From contig NC_083509.1 of the NCBI RefSeq assembly GCF_032362555.1, positions 3,309,001-3,373,000 on the forward strand: a stretch of 64,000 nt of DNA. Reading direction: 5' to 3'. The DNA comes from Amyelois transitella. Its lineage: Eukaryota; Arthropoda; Insecta; Lepidoptera; Pyralidae. Positions 33,928 through 45,229 of this stretch are shown here, one piece after another (positions within the stretch are counted from its first letter, which is position 1; each line of letters opens with the position of its first letter). A program made the translations under genes and the position numbers. The notes beneath the pieces were generated by a model. That model did not search any database and was not told the DNA's origin. It saw only the letters and a list, made by a program, of their open reading frames with translations.

Positions 33928-36900
33928 ATGAAGAAATTATATTTGTTTTTATTAATTTCTTTTAATTCATTAAATGCCAGTAGAAATATTCCTATAGTGA
34001 TAACAACTTGGAGGTTCACCAATTCTACAGCTGCTGGTAATTTATTTTTACATATTGCTTACTTCCAGTAATTTTAACTGAAATAACAAAAAAACATATG
34101 ATGATTGCATCTTGTTTATTTGTATTTTGAATTTTAGGAAAAAGATCACATTGTTATGAAAATTATAAATTGCTCCACCCTTGTTATGTACACTTAATAC
34201 TTCTTTACAGTTTACATATTTTTGAAAAAAATTATACTATACTTATTTAACATTTTTAGCATGGGATGTGCTAAAACAAGGTGGGGTTTCATTGAATGCC
34301 GTTGAGAAAGGAGCCTCAGTATGTGAAGAAATGCAATGTGACCTTACAGTAGGCTATGGGGGTAGCCCAGATGAAAATGGTGAAACTACACTTGATGCAA
34401 TGATTATGGATGGGTAAGCAGTATTAAATATTATTTATTTGCAAATCAATAAATATGTATGAATAGGTCTAATAACACAGATTGTGCTAACCACAATTTA
34501 AGTGCAAGACATATTATAGGTTTATTATAGGATAATAACTCAAAGATAAACTATTATATACAAGGATAAGGGTAAGGATGACTATCCAGGAAGCCAGTCA
34601 GAAAAACTGTATTTTATCTTACTTGGGCAGGGGTTCGAAACCAGGACCATGAGTTTTAGAGCAAATACACTACCACAGCCCTAAAAAATATCAAATCCTA
34701 AAATGGAACCCTTATACCATTTACTTGGGTCTGCATGTCCCAGAAAATTGCTTTGAATGTACTATTTTTAAAATTGCCAAAAGTAATTATTTACAACCTT
34801 TTCTTTTTATCTGTATGAATAAATTACTCATAAGTTTAAAAAAATTCTACTTCAGAAAAACCATGAATGTTGGTTCAGTTGGTGCACTGCGTAGGATAAA
34901 AAATGTGATATCTGTAGCCCGACATGTTCTAGAACACTCCAAGCACTCTATTCTAGTTGGAGAACTGGCAACACAGTTCGCATTACAAATGGGGTTTACA
35001 GAAGAGAGTTTGACCACACCAGTATCTAAACAAATGTGGATGAAATGGAGAAATGAACATAATTGTCAACCTAATTTCTGGATGGTAATTTTTGACTTTA
35101 CTAGAAATAAAATAAAGGTTGTATTCCTTGTGTTATTATTTTAAGACAGTGATAACATACAAACATTCTTTCTTATCATGAAATTGTTTGCACCAACTAT
35201 GTAGAAATAAGTAAATATATACAGTTACACAGATTGAGTCAGCCTCAAAGTAAGCTCAAAACTTGTTGCTAGATACTAACCCAACGATGCTATATTTCAT
35301 AATAAATACTTATATAGATAAACATCCAAGACCCAAGCCAGTCAGAGAAAGAATGTTTCTCATAATGCCCTGGCCGGGATTCGCACCCGGGAGCCACGGT
35401 GTCACAAACAAGCGTACTGCCTCTGCGCCACAAAGGCAGTTAAAGAGGAAAGTCATGAGATATGTGATTGTCTGCCTATGTAAAATTGGCATCATGTCAT
35501 TGTAGCACCAAATAAATGTACTCTACATGTTTGTTTCAATAGTAATTTTCAATAATAATGATAATTATTTTTTCAGAACGTGCAACCCGATCCAACAAAG
35601 TACTGTGGTCCATACAGCGAGTTTAAAACTAACAAACATAAAAATTATATGAGAAGAAGAAAGGAACATAGAATGATAGACGAGAATAATCATGATACAA
35701 TTGGGATTGTGGCTATTGATCAGACTGGCAACATAGCTGCAGGCACTTCAACCAATGGGGCAAAGTTCAAAATGCCAGGGTATATTTTTTAATTGCAACA
35801 ATATTACTTTAAAACTGACCCTGATTTCATACTGGTATGGCCTAGAGTGGTCAACTTATGTGAGGAGTGTAAGGGTCACACCAAATGAAAATTAAATAAA
35901 TCTCCAGTTATGGGCTAAACTGATTGGTTTTTCCTTGCTTTTGCCCATATCTTCATTTTCCATGACGTGATTATGTGTATGTAGGTATGACGTGACATGA
36001 CACCCTTGCGGTGAAGACAGAGCCAACAGTAGAATAATAGGCGATGTTATGGTGTAGGTATGGCTTAATGATCACAACATCAGTAGATTTAATAAAAAGT
36101 TAAAAACCGCGCGCTTGACCGTTGGAACGCTGGGAAACGAGTAATTTGTTACAATGTACGCGCTTTGAATTGGGTTACAATGAAAGGGTGGCCGGCGCTG
36201 ATCAAACGCGTGACTCTGAAACTAGCCTCAGTTGTGTTGACGTCATTAGTAAAAGTATACTTAGTATCATATTTTGACATTCTGTTTCTATCATCTGATG
36301 ATGGAGTCCGTATGTTTTCAGAAGAATTGGAGATTCTCCTATCCCGGGCGCCGGGGCATACGCTGATAATAACGTGGGTGGCGCCGCTGCTACTGGTGAT
36401 GGAGACGTGATGCTGCGATTCTTACCTAGGTGGATATACTTTCGTGTCGTATGGTTCCCGGCACTTAAGAATATGACCACTCCCTTTCTTTCCCATGGAT
36501 GTCGTAAAAGACGACTAAGAAATAGTTAATAAACTTGGTATTATTCTTTTATATTTAGGCCAGCACTATTTGAATCTCAATACCATCATTTACCTAAGTG
36601 GTTTTCAGTCTTTGCAAGACTGATAGCTCTGCCTACCCCGTAAGGGATAAAGATGTAAATATGTATGTATGTCTTATATACTTTTTAAATTAGTTACTTA
36701 AATAGGTCGAGAGTCCTCTTAACGGCCGAAATTGCATGCAGAGAGTTATGCATGTAGATGAAACGAAAGAAGTATGCAGTATCCTAATAGTTATGTGGTT
36801 CCCAATTGCTAAAGGTGTTTTTTTCGCCTATGGACTTTCTGGCGGTCGACGTGATGTAGTTAGAGGTGGACATAGAATATATACCTTCAGATAAACACAA

Positions 36901-37182
36901 ATCAAAATAACAGTTTTACATACACAAATTTGTTTAATGAATTGCACATTTTTTAGTTTTCTAGCTGTAGAGGAAATGCGTCGTGGTTCGTCACCCCGCG
37001 ACGCAGCACTTACCGCTATCAAAAGGATAGCTGAACACTATCCTTCATTCATGGGCGCTGTCATAGCCGTCTCGAAAAATGGGGACTACGCCGCTGCCTG
37101 TAACGGAATACCAGAATTTCCTTTTGTTGTTCAAGATGGATCGCATGAGACATATAAAGTGAACGTTATTGATTGTTTATAA
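33928..37182 (+). CDS. AGA: N4-(beta-N-acetylglucosaminyl)-L-asparaginase (aspartylglucosaminidase)
   Basis: AGA is a lysosomal N-terminal nucleophile hydrolase that cleaves the GlcNAc-Asn bond in glycoprotein breakdown; the precursor cuts itself into two subunits. Exons: 33928-34036, 34260-34413, 34856-35084, 35577-35779, 36322-36429, 36957-37182; phases match, 342 aa (human 346). The first 17 residues ([17 protein letters not shown]) are a signal peptide. The nucleophile and autoprocessing site is Thr205 in HDTIGIVA (human Thr206). Substrate residues Arg233 and Asp236 lie in [37 protein letters not shown] is the family N-terminal signature. Introns hold a tRNA-derived SINE (35225-35450), a retroposon remnant near 35960-36060 and a TATG-family copy (36452-36672). 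The start lies 68 bp from the candidate ADAL start on the other strand. Confidence 0.96.
35225..35450 (-). repeat. tRNA-derived SINE in AGA intron 3
   Basis: On the minus strand it reads as a tRNA-like head with a box A-like 'tggcgcagaggcagt' and box B-like 'gggtgcgaatcccggcc', followed by a body shared with 53690-53910 ('catccaagacccaagcca', 'aataaatacttatatagata', both in plus orientation). The head is not a working tRNA; it is a SINE. Confidence 0.8.
36452..36672 (+). repeat. SINE-like retroposon (TATG-tailed family) in AGA intron 5
   Basis: Sense copy: 'gtatggttcccggcactta', 'cccatggatgtcgtaaaag', 'ctgcctaccccgtaaggga' and the tail 'atatgtatgtatgt'. It starts about 22 bp after exon 5. 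Confidence 0.85.
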
Positions 37183-38035
37183 TTTGTTACTGTTTAAATA
37201 TTTAAATATGTACTTATAAATTATTAATCGTAGACGGTTTTTTTTTTATTTAAAAAGGGTTCGAATCTATCCCGGCCGTATACCAATGACTATTTCGAAG
37301 TTATGAACATTAGTTTGAATACTAACTGATGCTCTTACCGCGAGGGAAACATCGTGAGGAAACCTGTACAATAAGGCAACTGGCTGGAGGGTAGCAATTA
37401 GCTTTTGCACGCGACATCTTACGCGTGGTTTTTTTTCGCAATATAATCTAAAACTGGATATGCTATGTTCTTCATTAGGGTCAACTCTATCACTGTACCA
37501 AATTACGTGACACCTATATCAAGAAGATTAATTTAGTAGATAATCCATGAACGAACATGTAACAAATAAAATCACTGACGCCCTTTGACACGTTTAACGC
37601 AAATCCTACCTAAACAGTCTTCTTTTTTTCTTGGATGAAAGGTACCTATAAGATACATCAGTTCTTCTCATCACTCCTAGAGGCATAGGCGTGTTTTGGA
37701 TAATTCCCGAAATAATTTAGGCCAGCGAATTCGTACGTACAATGGCCGGTATTTTCGCTTCCGTGGGAATTTCGGGAAAAAGAAACAAACATGCCAAAAT
37801 AAAATATTTTAAATAAATTGTATTTCCCGCGGTTTTGTTCGGCCGGAACATTGTCATCCATAGACAGTCCCGCGGGCACATGCATTTCTTTTTTAGGGCC
37901 GAGGAGAAGTTTTATCACAATATTTTTTATCTATAAAAAGTCTTCTTTTAAAAATCACCTGTAAAAATTAAAATTTTTTTCATTGGAGGTACATATCCAT
38001 ACAGAAATAAAAAGATTCAAAAATAGATCTTCTCT
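37183..38035. other. Intergenic region with SINE tail
   Basis: After AGA comes a SINE 3' body at about 37254-37410 ('ggttcgaatctatcccgg', 'catcgtgaggaaacctgta', 'aaggcaactggctgg'). I recognise it as the tail of a lepidopteran tRNA-derived SINE; a related copy is at 50600-50790. The rest shows no gene. Confidence 0.55.
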
Positions 38036-38578
38036 TTATTAATAATAGTGAGCATCCACGTTCGCCATATATGTTCATTTCATACGTGGCACATCCCTAT
38101 GACAGAATCGCCAACAAAAGAAACATTTTAATCGACATTTTTGTTGTAATTCTTTGTCATTGTAATCTTTTACTTCATTCCATATTTCACTTCATTCATT
38201 CGCCTAATATTCGGTTCAGCTTCGGTCATTTTGTGTTTGACTTTCGTCGTCGCAACTGTTCAACGTGAGTAATTTGATAATTTTTACTTAACGTAATAAT
38301 CCATTAACGTTTAAGCAAAGAAAAAAATACAAATTAAATCTATTGCTCTAAATTTTTTAAAATAATTTTTATAATCCATCTTTACTTCAAGTTTGTTGGA
38401 GTTTCTCCCGTTTGGTAACCTATGTCCACGTGGTACTATTTCAATTCAAATGATGAGACTTAATTAAATTCATTTGTGGTATCCTCCATAGTATGTATGT
38501 ATACAATGATGGCCTTAATGCGTCTGATATTTAATTGTTTAGTTCTACATTAAATATGTAAGTTGCGTTAACTAATAT

Positions 38579-38645
38579 GTTTCCCTCTTGAAATATTTAT
38601 GTTTCCCTCTTGAAATATTTATGTTTCCCTCTTGAAATATTTTCA
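38579..38645 (+). repeat. 22-bp repeat, three copies, at the pseudogene acceptor
   Basis: 'atgtttccctcttgaaatat' with a short tail is repeated three times directly upstream of the TTTTCAG acceptor. The intact RpS2 gene has a single version at 44048-44073. The repeat lengthens the pyrimidine-containing region before the acceptor. Confidence 0.9.
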
Positions 38646-39029
38646 GAATGGCAGACGGTGCTTCAACCATTGCTGTTTTTGCGGTGGTTATGGTTCGTCT
38701 GGGGGCGATACAGGCCATGGTGCCTCAACGTGGCCGTGGACGCGGTCATGAACGAGGCCGTGGTCGCGGGAAGGCAGATCAGAAAGATTGTGATCTAGAT
38801 ATCTGACAAAACCGCCCGGCTCTAAAAGTCAAAAACGATAAACTCGAGAGCATTAACTTGTTTTCTCTGCCCGTCAAAGAGTTTGAATGACGAGGTTTTG
38901 AAGTTCGGGCCTGTACAGAAATAGACGCCTTTGTAGCTATTGGTGACAACAATGGTCACATTGGATTCAGTTACAGTGCAGAAAATAAGTTTTTTCTATC
39001 CGTGGAGCTATTATTCCGGCGGCTAAACC

Positions 39030-40852
39030 GTCCGTATTGCGTATGCGCAGATGCTACCAAGTAACAAGATTGGCAAGCCCCATACAGTACCTGCAAGGTG
39101 AGATTACTGATTTTATTTATGTTTTATTTCTAGCCTACCTAATTCATGATGAAAACTGATAACATTTCATTTGTGGTATCTTGAGGTAAATCCAGTGATA
39201 CTCTTAACACGTCTGATTTTACAAACCTTACATATTCATAAATATTAGGAGGCCCAATGTTCATTAATTACTTTTCGAATTTCAGGTTACTGGCAAGTGC
39301 GGTTCTGTCACCGTGATGCTTAATCATGCACGAGTCCGTATTGCGTATGCGCAGATGCTACCAAGTAACAAGATTGGCAAGCCCCATACAGTACCTGCAA
39401 GGTGAGATACTGATTTTATTTATGTTTTATTTCTAGCCTACCTAATTCATGATGAAAACTGATAACATTTCATTTGTGGTATCTTGAGGTAAATCCAGTG
39501 ATACTCTTAACACGTCTGATTTTACAAACCTTACATATTCATAAATATTAGGAGGCCCAATGTTCATTAATTACTTTTCGAATTTCAGGTTACTGGCAAG
39601 TGCGGTTCTGTCACCGTGATGCTTAATCATGCACGAGTCCGTATTGCGTATGCGCAGATGCTACCAAGTAACAAGATTGGCAAGCCCCATACAGTACCTG
39701 CAAGGTGAGATTACTGATTTTATTTATGTTTTATTTCTAGCCTACCTAATTCATGATGAAAACTGATAACATTTCATTTGTGGTATCTTGAGGTAAATCC
39801 AGTGATACTCTTAACACGTCTGATTTTACAAACCTTACATATTCATAAATATTAGGAGGCCCAATGTTCATTAATTACTTTTCGAATTTCAGGTTACTGG
39901 CAAGTGCGGTTCTGTCACCGTGATGCTTAATCAGGCACAAGTCCGTATTGCGTATGCGCAGATGCTACCAAGTAACAAGATTGGCAAGCCCCATACAGTA
40001 CCTGCAAGGTGAGATTACTGATTTTATTTATGTTTTATTTCTAGCCTACCTAATTCATGATGAAAACTGATAACATTTCATTTGTGGTATCTTGAGGTAA
40101 ATCCAGTGATACTCTTAACACGTCTGATTTTACAAACCTTACATATTCATAAATATTAGGAGGCCCAATGTTCATTAATTACTTTTCGAATTTCAGGTTA
40201 CTGGCAAGTGCGGTTCTGTCACCGTGATGCTTAATCATGCACGAGTCCGTATTGCGTATGCGCAGATGCTACCAAGTAACAAGATTGGCAAGCCCCATAC
40301 AGTACCTGCAAGGTGAGATACTGATTTTATTTATGTTTTATTTCTAGCCTACCTAATTCATGATGAAAACTGATAACATTTCATTTGTGGTATCTTGAGG
40401 TAAATCCAGTGATACTCTTAACACGTCTGATTTTACAAACCTTACATATTCATAAATATTAGGAGGCCCAATGTTCATTAATTACTTTTCGAATTTCAGG
40501 TTACTGGCAAGTGCGGTTCTGTCACCGTGATGCTTAATCATGCACGAGTCCGTATTGTGTATGCGCAGATGCTACCAAGTAACAAGATTGGCAAGCCCCA
40601 TACAGTACCTGCAAGGTGAGATACTGATTTTATTTATGTTTTATTTCTAGCCTTACCTAATTCATGATGAAAACTGATAACATTTCATTTGTGGTATCTT
40701 GAGGTAAATCCAGTGATACTCTTTACACGTCTGATTTTACAAACCTTACATATTCATAAATATTAGGAGGCCCAATTTTCATTAATTACTTTTCGAATTT
40801 CAGGTTACTGCAAGTGCGGTTCTGTCACCGTGATGCTTAATCATGCATGATT
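39030..40852 (+). repeat. Six tandem copies of a 304-bp unit: exon edge, intron, exon edge
   Basis: Units begin with GTCCGTATTG at 39030, 39334, 39637, 39941, 40245 and 40548, a period of 303-304 bp. Each unit has the last about 68 nt of RpS2 exon 2, a GT donor, an intron of about 188 bp, the TTTCAG acceptor and the first about 48 nt of exon 3. The head-to-tail joints fuse exon 3 start to exon 2 end, making five internal 116-nt mini-exons (for example 39286-39401) with splice sites on both sides. Copies are nearly identical (single-base differences, such as one T missing in 'gagattactg'), so amplification or homogenisation was recent compared with the decay of the pseudogene. Confidence 0.95.
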
Positions 40853-41372
40853 CTACATGATTAGCAGCATTAGCTAGCAGATAGCTAGTGTCCAGAATTG
40901 CTACACATCTACCCGTGGTTCCACTGGCATGCTCGGCAACTCCGCCAATGCTATTGCCAAGATGTGCCTGCCTAACTGCGGACCTGTGGCTTGATATCCC
41001 TTTGACATAGAGTAGGGGGACTTACTCTGAGTTCAAGGTTTAAGTCTTTCTGAATAACTGAAATAAAACAATTCTATTTAGTTTTTGTTTTTCTTTTTTC
41101 GTTTCTATTCATACCATGGTCTCAATTTAATAAATTAAGCGAAGGTAAATCTACCTAAAAAAAAAGATTCAAGCTGACAATAACCTGGTAAGTTTCTAAG
41201 AAGTTTTATCATTTGTGTTACATATAAATTTCATTGTTTTCGAGTCCCATTACTTTTTCACCCTAGCGTTAATTCCGATGTTACCCAAACCTTAGAAAAA
41301 GTCAGCATTTTTTTACATATAAGTCAGCGTTTTTTCACATAAAGCGACTCCAATCTGAATAAAGAAAAGCAT

Positions 41373-42190
41373 TTAACCTTTTAACCGCGCGAGTCGCATA
41401 TATGCGACAAATATTGCCGTGCCCCTACCGCCCGTGTCGTATTTCTGCGACAGAGAATATCCATGATTTTTTCGTTCTATTATCGTTCTATTAACTTCGT
41501 GGTATAACTAAAACTATTATTGAATAGAGCTATTTATTACAACAATTACTTAAAATTATGTTTCATAGCTCTAAGCATTGAAAAAACTTAAACAAAAATA
41601 AGTAATTGGCAGCTCGGACTTTTCTTCGGTGTCTATCGCGCGTGTCGCATAAATATGACCATAGGGATGGGATACAATGCAATGCGCATTTTAAAAACAA
41701 AATAACAAACAGTTAAATAATCAGGTATAATGCATCATTCAGCATGAAATAAACAGTGTCATACGAAATAAAGTTAAATTTAACATATTGTCTTGTGTTA
41801 CTATTTTTTTCCCTTATTATTCATAAGAAAAGTATCCCTCAGAATCTTTGTATAACGCCAACATTTGACGTTAGTTCCCATCCCTAGACGGCTATGCTTG
41901 CAACACATTTCTCTAGTTAGTCCAGCGCGGCTGTCACAAAGAATTAGTCAAAATAAGTTAGATTTCGGAAATTTTACTAATTTTCACTTAGAGATAAGCT
42001 TTCACCTTAAAGATGAATGATTGTGATACAAGAAGGCTGATTTTAAATAAAAACATAAAAAACTTTTTGACTTTTTTTTATCGATACAACGATTACTCCT
42101 CCTTATTTATTGTAGGTATTATTTTATCAATTTGTAGCGGCGCGCTAGGGGCACGACAATTGATATTTAGCCAAGCGCTTAAAAGGTTAA
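41373..42190. mobile_element. TTAA-flanked MITE, piggyBac-like
   Basis: The element is bounded by TTAA at 41373-41376 and 42187-42190. Its ends are inverted: left CCTTTTAACCGCGCG, right reverse complement CCTTTTAAGCGC. Sub-terminal inverted motifs 'cgtgcccctaccgcc' and 'gtgcccctagcgcgc' add symmetry. About 810 bp, with no transposase frame. TTAA target duplication and short inverted ends fit a non-autonomous piggyBac-type element. It lies between the RpS2 duplicate and the intact gene. Confidence 0.75.
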
Positions 42191-42228
42191 TAATAGCGCG
42201 GATTGAAATTGGGATATATCTTTATACT

Positions 42229-42500
42229 GTAACATACATACATACATATGGTTACGTCTATACCCCTTGCGGGGTAGACAGAGCCAACAGTTTTAAAAAG
42301 ACTGAATGGCTACGTTCAGCTATTGGCTTAATGATAGAATTGAGATTCAAATAGTTACAGGTTGCTAGCCCATCGCCTAAAAGAATCCCAAGTTTGTAAG
42401 CCTATCCCTTAGTCGCCTTTTACGACATCCATTGGAAAGAGATGGAGTGGTCCTATTATTTTTGTATTACCTAGATCCGGGAATCACACGGCCTATATTT
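42229..42500 (-). repeat. SINE-like retroposon (TATG-tailed family), near full length
   Basis: A reverse copy starting with (CATA)n at 42232, then 'ccccttgcggggtagacag', 'aggttgctagcccatcgcc', 'ttttacgacatccattgga' and the end 'gggaatcacacggc'. It sits about 40 bp beyond the TTAA element. Confidence 0.88.
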
Positions 42501-42964
42501 AATATATTTTTTTTATAATTTGGTTGAATATTTTGATCACTGCACAAATTAAGCATAAAAACTTAGCAATATTCTATGTATGTAATGTTATGTTTCAATA
42601 TTTTCTTATTTTTGTATTATATTTATATGCGTTAGTATTTTCAAGATATAAAAATACTGCATGTCTGAAGAGGCAAACTGTTGATACTGTTGACCATCTA
42701 CATGTCTACACAGTTATGCAATAAATATATTGAGTAGATCGTAAATCGATTATGATTAAAAAAGAACTCAATTTTTTTAAATCATAATCGATCTACGTTC
42801 GTCATATGTTCATTTCATACATGGCACATCCCTATGACAGAATAGCCAATAAAAGAAACATAATGAACGAGATTTTTGTTGTAACTTTTTGTAATTGTAA
42901 TCATTCACCACATCATTCCACACCTCACTTCATTCATTCACTTAATTCGGTTCGGCCTCGTTCG

Positions 42965-43687
42965 TAGAGGTGTAAAAGTAACGAGAAAAAGCAAACCCGT
43001 ATGTATTCGTTACTTTTAAAATGAGTACTCGTTACTATCGTATCGTTACGTTACTCGTTACTTTTGATACCTCAGTATAACCCAACAAAACGAATCGATT
43101 CGTATTTTGTATAGTTTGATACGGGTGTCGAACTGCAAATGAAGTATTGAGTAAATAGTATTGACAGAATCTCTAAATTATAATGAAAAAGCAACACTGT
43201 CAAACTTATTTAATGACAAAAACATTTCGAGAACAAAAATCTTTTATTTTTAAACTGAAATTAGACATATTTAACAAAAACATATTCTAAACAACAGAAT
43301 CATTTGTTCTTAAACTGAATTTAAACATATTAAATAAAACCATATTTTAAACAACAGAATCTTTTGTTCTTGAACTAAAATTTGACGTATTAAATAAAAA
43401 CATAACGTTAAACAAATCAAAAACTATTTTTTAAGCTTCATCCCTTATTATAATATCGTTCCCTTTCATTAACAGTCATTGTTCTTTTGTATTTTGTTAT
43501 TGTAACGTACGGTTTTGAATAAACGTGCGTAATGTGCGCATGCGTGAAATGAACCCATTATACAATAAATGCGAGTAACGAAATCGTGCGATTAACGAAA
43601 TACATTCGAGAGTAACGTTTCGTTACTCGGTACCAGAGCGCATACCCGTTACTCAGTACCGAATACATACAGTTTGTTACAGCTCTA
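42965..43687. mobile_element. Non-autonomous hAT-type element in the RpS2 upstream region
   Basis: A 723-bp insertion with terminal inverted repeats TAGAGGTGTAA / TTACAGCTCTA (one mismatch), flanked by an 8-bp target duplication CTCGTTCG at 42957-42964 and 43688-43695. Eight-base duplications and TAGAG..-type ends fit hAT. Many sub-terminal 'cgttac' and 'gtaacg' motifs lie near both ends, as hAT transposases use. Inside (about 43215-43410) is an A/T-rich unit of about 61 bp repeated three times ('aacaacagaatcttttgtt'). No transposase frame remains. The duplicated RpS2 segment lacks the insertion. Confidence 0.9.
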
Positions 43688-44074
43688 CTCGTTCGGCCAT
43701 TTTGTGTTTGACTTTCGTCGTTGCCACTGTTCAACGTAAGTAGTTTGATAATTTTTACTTGAAGTAATAATTCATTTATTTAAAAGCAAAGAAAAAAATA
43801 CAAATTAAATCTATTGCTTCTAATTTTTTGAATAATCATTATGAACTTGTCTTTACATCAAGTTTCTTGGAGTTTCTCCCGTTTGGTAACCTATGTCCAC
43901 GTGGTTCTATTTCAATTTAAATGATGAGACTTAATTAAATTCATTTGTGGTATCCTCCATAGTATGTATACAATGATGGCCTTAATGCGTCTGATATTTA
44001 TGTAATTGATTAGTTCTATAAATAAATATTTTAGCTGTGTAACTTACATGTTTCCCTCTTAACATATTTTCAGA
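43688..44074 (+). promoter_or_regulatory. RpS2: RpS2 transcription start region, TOP-like exon 1 and first intron
   Basis: The sequence 'ttgactttcgtcgttgcc' contains a likely 5' TOP start (CTTTC) at about 43712; exon 1 would run to 43735 (TTCAAC) followed by GTAAGT. The first intron reaches the TTTTCAG acceptor at 44067-44073, one base before the ATG. Ribosomal protein mRNAs commonly begin with a TOP tract, and the duplicate copy conserves the same exon 1 (about 38241-38264). Confidence 0.65.
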
Positions 44075-45096
44075 ATGGCGGACGCTGCTCCAGCCGGTGG
44101 ACGTGGTGGTTTTCGCGGTGGTTTTGGTTCTCGTGGGGGCGATAGAGGCCGTGGTGGCCCACGAGGCCGTGGACGCGGTCGTGGACGCGGCCGTGGTCGC
44201 GGGAAAGAAGATCAGAAAGAATGGGTTCCAGTAACTAAACTGGGCCGCCTGGTTCGCGAAGGCAAAATCGACAAACTCGAGAGCATTTACTTGTTTTCTC
44301 TGCCCATCAAAGAGTTTGAGATCATTGATTTCTTCCTTGGGCCATCTTTGAATGATGAGGTTTTGAAGATCATGCCTGTGCAGAAACAGACGCGTGCCGG
44401 TCAGCGTACGCGTTTCAAGGCGTTTGTAGCTATCGGAGACAACAATGGTCACATTGGGCTTGGTGTTAAGTGCAGTAAAGAAGTTGCTACTGCTATCCGT
44501 GGAGCTATTATCCTGGCTAAACTGTCCGTATTGCCTGTGCGCAGAGGCTACTGGGGTAACAAGATTGGCAAACCCCATACTGTACCATGCAAGGTGAGAC
44601 TGATTTTATTTATATGTGTTGTAGTAAACATGTTTTGTACACTTATCTTTTACTTAATTCATGATAAATAATATTTGTTTCTTTCATGATGAAAACTGAT
44701 AACAATTCATTTGTGGTATCCTCTTGAGGTAAATCCAGTGAAACTCTTTAACGCGTCTGATTTTACAAACCCTACAGCTTCATTAATATTAGTAGGCCCA
44801 ATGTTTATTAATTTCTTTTTGAATTTCAGGTCACTGGCAAGTGCGGTTCTGTCACCGTGAGGCTGATTCCTGCACCTCGTGGTACTGGTATTGTGTCTGC
44901 ACCAGTCCCCAAAAAGCTGCTACAGATGGCTGGTGTCCAGGATTGCTACACATCTGCCCGTGGTTCCACTGGCACACTCGGCAACTTTGCCAAGGCTACT
45001 TATGCTGCTATTGCCAAAACGTATGCCTACCTGACTCCGGACTTGTGGCGTGATATCCCTCTGACGAAGTCCCCTTACTCTGAGTTCAAGGTTTAA
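44075..45096 (+). CDS. RpS2: 40S ribosomal protein S2 (uS5)
   Basis: RpS2 (uS5) sits near the mRNA entry channel of the small ribosomal subunit and acts in decoding accuracy. Coding exons 44075-44593 and 44830-45096 join in phase 0 to 261 aa, preceded by a short non-coding exon. The N-terminus is a glycine/arginine-rich tail ([17 protein letters not shown], about residues 8-43), a usual site of arginine methylation. The double-stranded RNA-binding-like S5 domain follows ([38 protein letters not shown]), then the C-terminal part [20 protein letters not shown], ending SPYSEFKV. No defect is seen. AATAAA at 45114-45119 lies about 20 bp after the stop. A decayed duplicate lies 3-4 kb upstream. 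Confidence 0.98.
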
Positions 45097-45229
45097 GTGT
45101 TTTAAGACAACTTAAATAAAACATCTTTGCAAATTATTTTTTGTTTTTTATGTTCCTTTTCATACCATGGTCTCAATCTTATAAATTAAGCCAAGCTCTG
45201 TAGGTAAAAGTTTCAAGCTGACAATAAAC

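Larger units (their letters stand above)
38055..41190 (+). pseudogene. RpS2: Decayed duplicate of the RpS2 locus with amplified intron
   Basis: This segment matches the intact RpS2 locus (42790-45230) from upstream of exon 1 to past the 3' UTR, introns included, so it is a DNA-level duplicate, not a processed copy. It keeps the exon 1 region (about 38241-38264, CTTTCGTCG start and GT donor), the ATG at 38648-38650 and the end GAGTTCAAGGTTTAA at 41029-41043. The coding part is broken: the glycine/arginine-rich start is shortened and frameshifted, an in-frame stop soon follows, a deletion of about 35 bp joins two TTTGA motifs near 38883, and another of about 28 bp removes [12 protein letters not shown]. 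Intron 2 with both exon edges is repeated six times (39030-40852). No intact protein is possible, but transcription and splicing might persist. Confidence 0.93.

Noticed and set aside
35370-35450. tRNA gene on the minus strand
   Set aside because: Same reason: a tRNA-derived SINE with a diverged head.
38610-38798. Coding gene at the RpS2 duplicate
   Set aside because: The 62-codon frame is a frame-shifted reading of the decayed RpS2 start, not an independent gene.
39030-40852. CRISPR-like array
   Set aside because: The units are 304 bp, contain exon and intron pieces of RpS2, and lack short repeat/unique spacer structure; the genome is eukaryotic.
43982-44578. 198-codon minus-strand open frame opposite RpS2
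   Set aside because: A shadow of the GC-rich RpS2 coding exon; the threonine/serine-rich translation is a mirror of the glycine/arginine tail.
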